DNA of 64,000 nt from an uncultured Angelakisella sp. (GTDB lineage: Bacteria > Bacillota > Clostridia > Oscillospirales > Ruminococcaceae), in the NCBI GenBank assembly GCA_934524965.1, contig CAKSYU010000003.1, positions 1 to 64,000 of the forward strand. Reading direction: 5' to 3'. Shown here one piece after another: positions 42,787 through 51,221 of this stretch. The notes beneath the pieces are model-generated. The model saw nothing but the letters and a program-made list of their open reading frames with translations. It made no database searches and had not been told where the DNA came from. The translations under genes and the position numbers were made by a program. Numbering within the stretch: the stretch's first letter is position 1; every line of letters begins with the position of its first letter.

Positions 42787-44055
42787 ATGTCACCGCAAAC
42801 CATCGGCTATATTTTGCTGGGTGCCGCCGCCGTCATCATCGTGCTGCTCTGCTGCCTGCTGTCCCAAGCCAGAACCAACAGGCAAAAGGAGACCGACCTC
42901 ACCGCCGAGCTTTCCCGCCTTCAGAGTGAGCTGGAACGCTCGGTACAGGGCGATATCCTCACCCTCGGCAAGTACCTCATGGAAAGCCAGGAGACCCAGT
43001 CCCAGACCGAAAGCCGTGCTCTTTTAGGGCAGCTTGATGCCTTTTCCAGGCAGTCCTCGCACGCGCTTGAGGGCGTCCGCGCGACGCTGGAACGCCAGCT
43101 TTCCGCCATTCGGCAGGATAACAACGCCAAGCTGGACGAAATGCGCCAGACCGTCGATGAAAAGCTGCAAAAGACCCTCAATGACCGCATGACTGAATCG
43201 TTCCGGCTGGTGAATGACCGGCTGGAGCAGGTCTACCGCGGCTTGGGGGAAATGCAGACCTTGGCACAGGGGGTCGGCGACCTCAAAAAGGTGCTCAGCA
43301 ATGTAAAAACACGCGGTATATTGGGTGAAGTCCAGCTCGGTGCCATTCTGGAGGACATTCTGACACCGGAGCAGTACGGCAAAAATGTGGCGACGGTGCC
43401 CGGCAGCCGCAATGTCGTGGAATATGCCGTCAAGCTGCCGGTCGAGGACGGCGGCTTTGTCTGGCTGCCCATTGATGCCAAATTCCCCGGCGACAGCTAT
43501 GCCGCCCTGCGCGACGCCTACGACGCCGGAGACCCCGCCGCCATCCAGTCGGCGGTGCGTCAGCTGCTTCTCACGGTGCGCATGGAAGCCAAAGATATTC
43601 GGGAAAAGTACATCTCACCGCCCCACACCACCGAATTCGGTATCCTGTTTTTGCCGTTTGAGGGGCTGTATGCCGAGGTGGTCAACCGCGGCATGGTGGA
43701 AACCCTGCAGCGGGAATACCGGGTGAATATTGCCGGCCCCAGCACCATGGCAGCGCTGCTGGGCTCCCTGCAAATGAGCTTCCGGACGATCGCCATTCAG
43801 CGGCGCAGCGGCGAGGTGTGGAATATCCTCGGTGCGGTAAAAACCGAGTTTGATAAATTCGCCGAAGCCCTTGCCATGACCCAGAACCGGCTGGAGCAGG
43901 CAAGCAGCGAACTGGATCGGCTGGTCGGCGTAAGAACACGGCAGATCCAGCGGAAGCTGCGGGGCGTTTCCAGCCTGCCGCAGGAGCAGTCCGCCGCCCT
44001 TTTCCCCGAGGAGGAGCAGCTTTCTCCGGAGGACGAACCGGAGCAGGGCGAATAA
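42787..44055 (+). CDS. rmuC: DNA recombination protein RmuC
   Basis: A 422-residue RmuC-family protein: N-terminal membrane helix (about 6-26), a coiled coil (about 30-160) and the nuclease-like RmuC domain (about 170-380; NVKTRGILGEVQLGAILEDILTPEQY, VWLPIDAKFPGDSY, FLPFEGLYAEVV). RmuC limits inversions at short inverted repeats. ATG at 42787 has AAAGGAGAG upstream; the frame opens at 42715 but that is the promoter/leader region. Confidence 0.92.
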   Translation: MSPQTIGYILLGAAAVIIVLLCCLLSQARTNRQKETDLTAELSRLQSELERSVQGDILTLGKYLMESQETQSQTESRALLGQLDAFSRQSSHALEGVRATLERQLSAIRQDNNAKLDEMRQTVDEKLQKTLNDRMTESFRLVNDRLEQVYRGLGEMQTLAQGVGDLKKVLSNVKTRGILGEVQLGAILEDILTPEQYGKNVATVPGSRNVVEYAVKLPVEDGGFVWLPIDAKFPGDSYAALRDAYDAGDPAAIQSAVRQLLLTVRMEAKDIREKYISPPHTTEFGILFLPFEGLYAEVVNRGMVETLQREYRVNIAGPSTMAALLGSLQMSFRTIAIQRRSGEVWNILGAVKTEFDKFAEALAMTQNRLEQASSELDRLVGVRTRQIQRKLRGVSSLPQEQSAALFPEEEQLSPEDEPEQGE

Positions 44056-44394
44056 GCCCTGAAATATATCAGCCGGACAAAATGGGCGGCACGGCTCCGC
44101 TTCCCTCGTGCTGACCCTCCGCTCCGCTGCGGGCAGCCCTCGCCGCTGCGCCGCGCCGCCCCAAAATCTCCCTCAATCGCTGCTTGAGTTTCTCCGTCTC
44201 AACAAGCTGTTGATAGCATTTTGGGGGAGAAAGCGCTAAGCTGTCCTTGTCGGGCAGTCGGCTTGCGGCGGCAGGGAACAGAAAAGTTCCGCGACCGCAA
44301 AAAATCAGCAAATCTTAAACTTCGATGGCTGGAAAAACCGCCGGAAATGTGCGATACTGGGGAGAGAAAGAACCGCCGGATAAGGAGGAGACCG
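44056..44394. other. Gene-free interval between rmuC and the response regulator
   Basis: Holds a family-2 palindromic element (44084-44162). After it I see only small hairpins (CTCAA/TTGAG near 44174-44190; GGAAC/GTTCC near 44275-44294) and no supported ORF. Base composition rises in AT near 44300-44335, probably the promoter of the next gene. Confidence 0.5.
44084..44162. repeat. GC-rich palindromic element, family 2 copy C
   Basis: Outer arms GGGCGGC / GCCGCCC; internal ACGGCTCCGCTT, CCCTCGTGCTGACCCT, CGCTGCGGGCAGCCCTCGCCG. The same blocks occur at 28802-28870 and, inverted, at 49504-49582. Confidence 0.7.
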
Positions 44395-45066
44395 ATGTTC
44401 AAAATACTCATCGTCGAGGACGACCGCGGCATTGCCGAGGGAGTGAAAAGCCTTTTGGAGCAGTGGGGCATGGAAGCGAAAGCCGTGCGGGATTTCCGCG
44501 ATATCACCGGCGAATTTGAGGCGTACCAGCCCCATCTGGTGCTGCTGGATATCAAGCTGCCCAGCTACGATGGCTACTACTGGTGCGGCAGGCTGCGCCA
44601 GATGACCGAAGCCCCCATCATTTTCATTTCCTCGGCGGCGGATAACATGAACATCGTCATGGCGATGAACATGGGCGGCGATGACTTTATCGCCAAGCCC
44701 TTTGACGGCAGCGTGCTGGTCGCCAAGGTGCAGGCGATGCTGCGGCGCAGCTACCGGCTGGAGACGGCGCTGCCCGCCTTTGAGTGCCGCGGCGCGGTGC
44801 TGAATACCGCCGACCAGACCCTGCAATTCGCGGGGCAGAGCATAGCCCTTACCAAGAACGAGTACCGTATCCTGCTGTGCCTGATGGAACGCAAGGGGCA
44901 GGTGGTCAGCCGCGAGCTGCTGATGCAGCGGCTGTGGGAGACCGACAGCTTTGTGGACGAAAATACCCTTACCGTCAATGTGAACCGCCTGCGCAAAAAG
45001 CTGGAGTCCGCCGGACTTTCCGATTTTATCCACACCCGCTTCGGGGTGGGGTATCTGGTGGAGTAG
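44395..45066 (+). CDS. OmpR-family response regulator (BceR/GraR-like), no adjacent kinase
   Basis: A 223-residue two-component regulator: receiver (about 1-118) with acidic pocket VEDD, phosphoacceptor in VLLDIKLP and the conserved lysine in AKPF; winged-helix effector after about 130 ending NVNRLRKKLE...HTRFGVGYLV. The segment DNMNIVMAMNMGGDDFIAKPF is typical of the BceR/GraR group that answers cell-wall-active peptides. No histidine kinase lies in the window, which is unusual for this group. ATG at 44395 has AAGGAGGAG upstream. It lies upstream of the ABC exporter and may regulate it. Confidence 0.88.
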   Translation: MFKILIVEDDRGIAEGVKSLLEQWGMEAKAVRDFRDITGEFEAYQPHLVLLDIKLPSYDGYYWCGRLRQMTEAPIIFISSAADNMNIVMAMNMGGDDFIAKPFDGSVLVAKVQAMLRRSYRLETALPAFECRGAVLNTADQTLQFAGQSIALTKNEYRILLCLMERKGQVVSRELLMQRLWETDSFVDENTLTVNVNRLRKKLESAGLSDFIHTRFGVGYLVE

Positions 45067-45149
45067 GCGGCGCGGCAAAGCGGGGGAGGGGCGCCCGTTT
45101 TGCAAAAAACGGCGCCCCGACAGATAGCGGCGCCGTGCCGCCGTTTTTT
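45067..45149 (+). repeat. GC-rich palindromic element with T tract (family 2-like copy G)
   Basis: Outer arms GGCGGCGCGGC / GCCGTGCCGCC with a nested GGGGCGCC/GGCGCCCC hairpin, ending GTTTTTT. It can act as the terminator for the response regulator gene. Resemblance to copies C-F is mainly in the outer arms. Confidence 0.6.
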
Positions 45150-45188
45150 AGTCGGTGCGCCTCCCGCGTGCCCGCAGGGAAAAAGTAC

Positions 45189-45217
45189 TTGCAATCGCCC
45201 CATCAGTGTGCTATACT
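45189..45217 (+). promoter_or_regulatory. Promoter of the exporter leader
   Basis: TTGCAA (45189-45194), 17 bp, TATACT (45212-45217). Confidence 0.78.
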
Positions 45218-45256
45218 CTCTTCGATGCCAAAATACGAAAGAAAGGAGCTGCTGAA

Positions 45257-45337
45257 ATGAAGACTTTGCACGATAACAAGATGAACAAGTTCCGTGGTGG
45301 AATGAATCGAATACCTGTACAGCAGCTCTCTCTGTAA
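45257..45337 (+). CDS. Short leader peptide of the ABC exporter operon
   Basis: A 26-codon ORF with a strong AAAGGAG site nine bases before its ATG, directly behind a good promoter. The peptide is basic (starts MKTLHDNKMNKFRGG, ends PVQQLSL) and shows no membrane segment. An intrinsic terminator follows 32 bases after its stop, then the two ABC genes. The layout matches B. subtilis bmrB, whose translation controls read-through into bmrCD. A secreted or toxic peptide is the alternative; the missing signal sequence argues against simple secretion. Confidence 0.65.
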   Translation: MKTLHDNKMNKFRGGMNRIPVQQLSL

Positions 45338-45368
45338 ATCCGCCTGAACCAAGGTGTCATTACGCTTC

Positions 45369-45398
45369 GCCGAGAGTGTTGTCACTCTCGGCATTTTT
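45369..45398 (+). terminator. Attenuator terminator upstream of the ABC exporter
   Basis: GCCGAGAGTG-TTGT-CACTCTCGGC, ten perfect base pairs, then ATTTTTG. The CTCTCTCTG at the end of the leader ORF (45326-45334) can pair with the GAGAG of the 5' arm, a possible antiterminator. Confidence 0.85.
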
Positions 45399-45454
45399 GC
45401 GCCTTTTTTCGGAATGCGGGGAGAGAGCTGAACCCATAAACCGACGGAGAATTT

Positions 45455-47188
45455 ATGAAACGAATTTTGCCATATCTTAAGCCCTATCGGGGCAAGATGC
45501 TGCTGGGAATGCTGCTGATCGCCGTTTCCAGCGTCTGCTCGCTGCTGCTGCCCACCATCATGAGCGATATTCTGGACGGCGGCATCTACACCTCCGATTG
45601 GGACTATATCCTGCGCTGCTGCGGCAAAATGCTGGTGGTCACCCTCATTTCGCTGGGGGCGGTGGCGGCGGGCACCTGGTGCCGCACCCAGGTGGTCTCC
45701 GGCTTTTGTGCCGATCTGCGCGCGATGGTCTTCCGCAGGGTAAATACCCTCACCTTCGAGGAGGTCAGCCGCATCGGCACCTCGGCGCTGCTTACCCGTT
45801 CCACCCATGATGTCGGGACGCTGGCGTGGGTCGCCGATATGCTTTCCAGCAATATCATCACCATTCCGGTGCTGTTTTTCGGCGGCGTGGTGCTGGCGTT
45901 TTCCAAGGACAGCACGCTGGCGCTCATCATTCTGCTGGCGATGCCCGTCATCATGCTGCTGGTGCTTGCCATCGGGCGTAAGGTGGAACCGCTGTGGAAG
46001 GTCAGCGACGAATACTGCGATAAACAGAACGACCTTGTGCGGGAGCGGCTGCACGGGATCCGTGTCATTCGCGCCTTTAACCGCGAGGGACAGGAGCAGA
46101 ACCGCATAGCCGAAGCCACCCGCGTGATGGCGGAACATATCATCGAAGCCAATACCAAGATGGGGCTGGTCGCTCCCATCGCCATCGCCCTGATGAACCT
46201 GGTGGCGGTCGCGATCCTGTATTTCGGCGGCAGCCGTATGCAAAGCGGCATTTCCGGCGCCTCCGGCGGCGATATATTCGCGATGATACAGTATGTGGCG
46301 CTGGTGATGAACGGCATTGTCATGGCTGCCTTTGCCCTGGTGATGTACCCCCACGCCAAGGTCGCCGCGGACCGCATCGGCGAGGTCATGGACGCCGACA
46401 TGATGACCGAGACCGCCGGAGAAAACACGGCGGAGGATATCACCTTTGCCGGAGATATCCGAATGGAGGGCGTGACCTTCCGTTATGAGGGCGCCGACGC
46501 CGCGGCGGTAAGCGATGTTTCGCTGCACATTGCCGCGGGGCAGAAGGTCGCCATTATCGGCGGCACCGGCAGCGGTAAATCCACGCTGGTGCAGCTGTTG
46601 ATGGCGTTCCGGCTGCCCACCGAGGGAAAGATCTACTTTGACGGACGGGATTCCGTTACCCTCAGCCGCCGTACCATTCGGCACAACATCAGCTGTGTTT
46701 TGCAGCGTGCCGGCATTTACAGCGGCACCATTCGGGAAAATATCGCCATGGGCCGCCCCTCGGCTGCCGAGGAGGAGCTGATGGAAGCTGCGGCGGTGGC
46801 ACAGATGGCGGATTACATCAAGGCACAGCCGGAGGGACTGGATCACCGGCTGGAGCAGGCGGGCAAAAACCTTTCCGGCGGGCAGAAGCAGCGGGTCAGC
46901 ATTGCCCGCGCCGTGCTGAAAAACGCGCCGATCTATCTTTTTGACGACAGCTTTTCGGCGCTGGACTTTATGACCGAGGCGAACCTGCGGCGGGCGCTTG
47001 CCGAAAAAGCGGCGGGCAGGACACAGATCGTGGTGACGCAGCGGGTGACCAGCGCAATGAACAGTGACCGAATCTTTGTGATGGACGGCGGGCGGCTGGT
47101 GGGCGCAGGTACTCATAACGAGTTGTTGGAGCATTGTGAGGTCTACCGTGAGATCTATCTTTCCCAGACGGGAGGTGAGCGCCGATGA
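45455..47188 (+). CDS. ABC exporter half-transporter, degenerate NBD (BmrC-like)
   Basis: A 577-residue fused membrane-ATPase half-transporter with six N-terminal helices and a C-terminal nucleotide-binding domain. Walker A is GGTGSGKST and the signature LSGGQKQR. The catalytic glutamate after Walker B is replaced by aspartate (LFDDS, Asp498) and the H-loop histidine by glutamine (VTQRV, Gln529). These are hallmarks of the non-hydrolysing site of heterodimeric exporters such as BmrCD and TM287/288. It overlaps its partner by four bases. Likely multidrug or peptide export. Confidence 0.9.
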   Translation: MKRILPYLKPYRGKMLLGMLLIAVSSVCSLLLPTIMSDILDGGIYTSDWDYILRCCGKMLVVTLISLGAVAAGTWCRTQVVSGFCADLRAMVFRRVNTLTFEEVSRIGTSALLTRSTHDVGTLAWVADMLSSNIITIPVLFFGGVVLAFSKDSTLALIILLAMPVIMLLVLAIGRKVEPLWKVSDEYCDKQNDLVRERLHGIRVIRAFNREGQEQNRIAEATRVMAEHIIEANTKMGLVAPIAIALMNLVAVAILYFGGSRMQSGISGASGGDIFAMIQYVALVMNGIVMAAFALVMYPHAKVAADRIGEVMDADMMTETAGENTAEDITFAGDIRMEGVTFRYEGADAAAVSDVSLHIAAGQKVAIIGGTGSGKSTLVQLLMAFRLPTEGKIYFDGRDSVTLSRRTIRHNISCVLQRAGIYSGTIRENIAMGRPSAAEEELMEAAAVAQMADYIKAQPEGLDHRLEQAGKNLSGGQKQRVSIARAVLKNAPIYLFDDSFSALDFMTEANLRRALAEKAAGRTQIVVTQRVTSAMNSDRIFVMDGGRLVGAGTHNELLEHCEVYREIYLSQTGGERR

Positions 47189-48972
47189 ACCGTAAAAAGA
47201 AACCGACAGAGAAAGCAAAAATGAGCACGGGGCAGGTTGTGTGCCGACTGGTGCGGGACGCAAAGCCCATTTACGGCTGGCTGCTGCTGGGCGCCCTGCT
47301 GGGCGGCATGGTGGTGGCGTGTACCGTCATCGCGCCCAAGCTGCTGGGGCAGGGCGTGCAGCTTTTGTACGACGCATGGGCGGGCGAGCGCCCCACTGAG
47401 GGTCTGACCGCCGCGCTGCTGCCGATCTGCGGGGCGCTGGCAGGGGTGTACCTGGTGCAGAGCATTGTGAATATCGGCAAGATGTACCTGATGAACAATG
47501 TGGTGAGCAAATACTACACCTGCAACCTGCGTATCAAGCTTTCGGATAAGCTGGGACGGCTGCCCATCAGCTTTATCGATAAGACCCCTGCCGGTCAGAT
47601 CATCGACCGGATCCAGGAAGATGTCTCCAACATGGGCGGCAGTATCCACGACATCGTAGATGTGACGGTGATGGGTTTTATGCAGATCGTGGTCATTGCC
47701 GTGATGATGCTGCGGGAAAACTGGCGTATGGGGCTGGCAGTCCTGCTGCTGATGCCGCTTTCCATCATCATTTCCTCCCGTATCTCCGCCGCCTGCGGCA
47801 CCTATTTCCACCGCATGTTTGAGGAGAGCGGAAAGATGTACTCGGTGGTGGAGGAAAGCTATGCCAGCTACCAGACCACCAAGGCATATAACTACGAGGA
47901 CGCCACCATCGCGGCGCATGCCGCGGCAAACGGGCGGCAGAAGGACGCCGAAGCGAAGGCATTGTTTTTGCAGGGGCTGATCATGCCGTGCATTACCGCC
48001 GCCAACGCACTGGCTTACATTCTGGTCGCCCTCATCGGCGGCTACCTGACGGTGCAGGGCGCTTTGGGCGTGGGCGCCGTGGTAACGGTGCTGCTGTACT
48101 CCCGCCAGTTCTCTGCCCCGCTGGAGCAGATCGCGGGGGTGCTGGGCTCTGTCCAGCGTACCTGTGCCGCCGCCCGACGGGTGTACGAGATGCAGGACGC
48201 ACCGGAGGAGCTGCCCATTGAGGGACACCTGCCCGAGGGAATAAAGGGCGATGTAGATTTCCGGAATGTGAACTTCAGTTATGACCCCGAAACGCCCCTG
48301 ATCCGTGACTTTACCGTAAATGTGAAGCACGGACAAAAGGTGGCGATCGTGGGGCCCACCGGTGCGGGCAAGACCACGCTGGTGAACCTTTTGATGCGGT
48401 TCTATGATATTCAAAGCGGTCGGATCACGATAGACGGCAACGACATAGCCGCCGTGAGCCGCGAAGATGTGCGCGGACTGTTCGGTATGGTATTGCAGGA
48501 TACCTGGCTGTTCGGCGGTACGGTGGCGGATAACGTTGCCTATGGCAAGCCGGAGGCAACCCGCGAGGAGATCATCACCGCCTGCGACGAGGCGTACTGC
48601 GACCACTTTATCCGCACGCTGCCGCAGGGCTACGATACCATAGTGAGCGAGGACAGCATCAATATTTCCGGCGGGCAGAAGCAGCTTTTGACCATCGCGC
48701 GGGCGCTGCTTGCCAACCGCCGGCTGCTCATTCTGGACGAGGCGACCTCCAATGTGGATACCCGAACCGAGATCCTCATTCAGAAGGCGATGGATAAGCT
48801 GATGCGCGGGCGCACCTGCTTTGTCATCGCGCACCGGCTTTCCACCATTGTGGACGCCGACCTGATCCTTGTCATCAATGACGGACAGATCGTGGAGACC
48901 GGCACCCATGAGGCGCTGCTGGATAAGCAGGGCTTCTACTACCGGCTGTACACCAGCCAGTATGCGGTATAA
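47185..48972 (+). CDS. ABC exporter half-transporter, canonical NBD (BmrD-like)
   Basis: A 595-residue partner of the preceding ABC protein. It has six helices and a complete ATPase site: GPTGAGKTT, LILDEATSNVD (Glu519), IAHRLST (His550). Its signature is ISGGQKQ, slightly changed, as expected for the half facing the degenerate site. The start overlaps the upstream stop as ATGA and has GGGAGGTGAG upstream. The two proteins should form one exporter with one active and one regulatory ATP site. Confidence 0.92.
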   Translation: MNRKKKPTEKAKMSTGQVVCRLVRDAKPIYGWLLLGALLGGMVVACTVIAPKLLGQGVQLLYDAWAGERPTEGLTAALLPICGALAGVYLVQSIVNIGKMYLMNNVVSKYYTCNLRIKLSDKLGRLPISFIDKTPAGQIIDRIQEDVSNMGGSIHDIVDVTVMGFMQIVVIAVMMLRENWRMGLAVLLLMPLSIIISSRISAACGTYFHRMFEESGKMYSVVEESYASYQTTKAYNYEDATIAAHAAANGRQKDAEAKALFLQGLIMPCITAANALAYILVALIGGYLTVQGALGVGAVVTVLLYSRQFSAPLEQIAGVLGSVQRTCAAARRVYEMQDAPEELPIEGHLPEGIKGDVDFRNVNFSYDPETPLIRDFTVNVKHGQKVAIVGPTGAGKTTLVNLLMRFYDIQSGRITIDGNDIAAVSREDVRGLFGMVLQDTWLFGGTVADNVAYGKPEATREEIITACDEAYCDHFIRTLPQGYDTIVSEDSINISGGQKQLLTIARALLANRRLLILDEATSNVDTRTEILIQKAMDKLMRGRTCFVIAHRLSTIVDADLILVINDGQIVETGTHEALLDKQGFYYRLYTSQYAV

Positions 48973-48979
48973 ATATTAT

Positions 48980-49017
48980 GACCGGCAGCGGCTCCGTGCG
49001 GGAGCGGGCTGCCGGTC
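48980..49017 (+). terminator. Hairpin after the ABC exporter operon
   Basis: GACCGGCAG / CTGCCGGTC around a GCTCC/GGAGC inner stem, followed by TTGCGCTTTTTAC. It sits between convergent genes. Confidence 0.75.
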
Positions 49018-49026
49018 TTGCGCTTT

Positions 49027-49470
49027 TTACAGGTGCTCAATAAAGTCGCGGGCTTTTTGCAAGTCAGCTTCGTCCGGGTGTCCCTTTGCCATGCCGCCGA
49101 TAAGCTTGAAGGGACCGAAGGTGTCATACCCACGGCAGGAGAATGCGCCGAGAACGGGGCAGCCCTTTTCCTTCGCGACCTGCCGGATAGCGGCAAAATA
49201 TTTTTCGGGACAGTCCTTGGAACCATGGGTGCAGACGAAAAAGACCTCCTTGCCCGCGGGGAGATACTGCGCGGCGTAGTTTACAACGGTTTCGTGGAAT
49301 TTGGAGTAGTAGATGCCGGAAGCGAAGCCGATGCGGTCGTACTGCGGCAGGCGGGCGGCAATGCGGCTGGTGACATCAACAAGGTCGGCGCCGACGGCTT
49401 CTGCCATTGCCTCCAGAACCCGGAGGGTGTTGCCGTGGTGACGGGAATAATAGCAGATAGCGGTTTTCAT
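49027..49470 (-). CDS. Flavodoxin family protein
   Basis: A 147-residue flavodoxin-like electron carrier. The FMN phosphate loop is YSRHHGNT near residue 9, with FASGIYYSKFH and FFVCTHGSKDC forming the other flavin loops. Its redox partner is not evident. It ends convergently with the ABC exporter operon. GGAGGTCTCC precedes the ATG. Confidence 0.88.
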   Translation of the reverse strand: MKTAICYYSRHHGNTLRVLEAMAEAVGADLVDVTSRIAARLPQYDRIGFASGIYYSKFHETVVNYAAQYLPAGKEVFFVCTHGSKDCPEKYFAAIRQVAKEKGCPVLGAFSCRGYDTFGPFKLIGGMAKGHPDEADLQKARDFIEHL

Positions 49471-49503
49471 GGGGAGACCTCCTGTGTGGAAAGAGAAGTG
49501 TGG

Positions 49504-49582
49504 GGCGGGCGCGGCAGAGCGGGAAGGGACTGCCCGCAGCGAAGGCGGAGGGTCAGTCCCGAAAAGCGGTGCCGTGCCCGCC
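49504..49582. repeat. GC-rich palindromic element, family 2 copy E (inverted)
   Basis: Read on the minus strand: GGCGGGCACGGCACCGCTTTTCGG, then ACTGACCCTCCGC, then CGCTGCGGGCAGTCCC; this matches copy C block by block. Outer arms GGCGGGCGCGGC / GCCGTGCCCGCC. Confidence 0.7.
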
Positions 49583-49689
49583 GTATGTCTTTGATTATAG
49601 ACCCTTGGCAGGGCGGGCGCAAGTGTTGCTTTTTGCCCGCAAAAAGGCTATGATAGAGGGAGATTTTTTGGACGAGTGGGAGAGATACT

Positions 49690-50916
49690 ATGACAGCAAG
49701 AGAATATCCGGTATTTACGGTGACGCCCAAGGCGGAACGCAGCCTGCGGGCGGGGCACCCGTGGGTGTACGGCGAGGAAGTGACCGCCGTAGCGGGAGCC
49801 TATGAGAACGGCGACATGGTAGATGTGGTAAACAATAAAGGGCGTTACCTTGGCACCGGCTGGGTGAACGATCACTCCAAAATACGGGTGCGCATCATCA
49901 GCCGCAACACCAATGATACCTTTGACGAGACGTTTTTCCGGCGGCGGGTGCGCTATGCGCTGGACTACCGCAAAACCGTGATGGGCGAGACCGACTACCG
50001 CTGCTGCCGCCTCATCTTCGGCGAGGCGGATCAGTTCCCCGGGCTGACGGTAGACCGCTTTGAGAATGTGCTGGTGGCGCAGGTGCTTTCCCTTGGCATG
50101 GAGCGGCGCAAGGACTGGGTGTACCGCGCGCTGGTGGAGCTGCTGCGGGAGGACGGCGAGGAGATCGACGCCATCTATGAGCGTAATGACGCGGCGCTGC
50201 GGTCGCTGGAGGGACTGGAGCAGGGAAAAGGCTTTTACCCGATGGAGGGGCTGCGGACCGATCTGGACGGACATGTGACCATTACCGAAAACGGGATAAA
50301 ATACGATGTGGACTACATCGAGGGGCAGAAGACCGGCTTCTTCCTGGACCAGAAGTACAACCGGCTGGCAGCGGCAAAGCTGGCGCGCGGGCGGCGGGTG
50401 CTGGACTGCTTTACCCACACCGGCGCCTTTGCGCTGAACGCCGCGGCGGCGGGCGCCGAGCATGTGACGGCGGTAGATGTTTCCGCCTTTGCACTGGAAC
50501 TGGCAGCGGAAAACGGCAGGAAAAACGGGCTGACCAATCTGGATTATAAATGCGCCGATGTTTTTGACCTGCTGACCGAGATGGCAAACGAGAAAAAGTG
50601 TGACTATGACTATATTATTCTCGATCCACCAGCCTTTACTAAAAGCCGCGCGACTGCAAAAAACGCCTATAACGGTTACAAGGAGATCAATAGGAAGGCG
50701 ATGCAGCTCCTGCCGCGGGGCGGGTATCTGGCGACCTGCTCCTGCTCGCACTTTATGACCGATGAGATGTTCCGCAAGATGCTGCGGGAGGCAGCGGCGG
50801 ACGCCGGTGTGACGCTGCGGCAGATCGAGGCGCGGCAGCAGGCACCGGATCACCCCATTCTGCCGGAGGTGCCGGAGACCGACTATCTGAAATTTTACCT
50901 TTTGCAGGTGGTATAA
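49690..50916 (+). CDS. RlmI-like class I SAM-dependent rRNA methyltransferase
   Basis: A 408-residue RNA m5C methyltransferase of the RlmI type. A PUA domain is at the N-terminus (about 1-75), an RlmI-like middle domain follows, and the Rossmann methyltransferase (about 195-408) has VLDCFTHTGAFALNAA, TAVDVS and the catalytic loop ILDPPAFTKS, plus the cysteine motif ATCSCSHFM. RlmI methylates 23S rRNA C1962 in E. coli; the target here is inferred. It ends before the inverted repeat at 51002. Confidence 0.88.
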   Translation: MTAREYPVFTVTPKAERSLRAGHPWVYGEEVTAVAGAYENGDMVDVVNNKGRYLGTGWVNDHSKIRVRIISRNTNDTFDETFFRRRVRYALDYRKTVMGETDYRCCRLIFGEADQFPGLTVDRFENVLVAQVLSLGMERRKDWVYRALVELLREDGEEIDAIYERNDAALRSLEGLEQGKGFYPMEGLRTDLDGHVTITENGIKYDVDYIEGQKTGFFLDQKYNRLAAAKLARGRRVLDCFTHTGAFALNAAAAGAEHVTAVDVSAFALELAAENGRKNGLTNLDYKCADVFDLLTEMANEKKCDYDYIILDPPAFTKSRATAKNAYNGYKEINRKAMQLLPRGGYLATCSCSHFMTDEMFRKMLREAAADAGVTLRQIEARQQAPDHPILPEVPETDYLKFYLLQVV

Positions 50917-51221
50917 GGGTGGGAATATTGCGAAAACTTGACAAAAGTAGTATAATATAATAGAACCTTCCGTTGAAAAGAGCATATACGCTTTCCGACA
51001 GCGAAAATCAGCGCTGACGGCGTCATCGAGCCTTGCCAGACACAAAGTATGCCTGCGGCTCGCTTCCTTGTCATCATCTGATTTTCGTTTGCCGTAAAGT
51101 CCAAGGGAGTTTATAAAGCCCATCTGCCGACGGTTTTATAAACCGTATCTGCTCTTATCAACGAAAGGTTAAAAGCGTTTTTATTAAACCATAACCATAA
51201 ACAAAGAAGGAAGATGTTTTT
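50917..51221. other. Gene-free control region upstream of the COG0523 gene
   Basis: It begins with an AT-rich promoter-like stretch (TTGACA 50938-50943; overlapping TATAAT hexamers at 50951-50961, spacing non-standard), then the inverted repeat at 51002-51093, then a CGGTTT-TAT-AAACCG palindrome (51131-51145) before the ribosome site. No ORF is supported. Confidence 0.5.
51002..51093. repeat. Imperfect inverted repeat of about 90 bp
   Basis: CGAAAATCAG near the left end is the exact complement of CTGATTTTCG at the right end. Inside, GAGCC and GGCTC pair as does part of GTCATC with GATGAC-like sequence. It is strongly structured, has no T tract and no transposase, so it may be a MITE-like element or a leader RNA. 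Confidence 0.6.
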
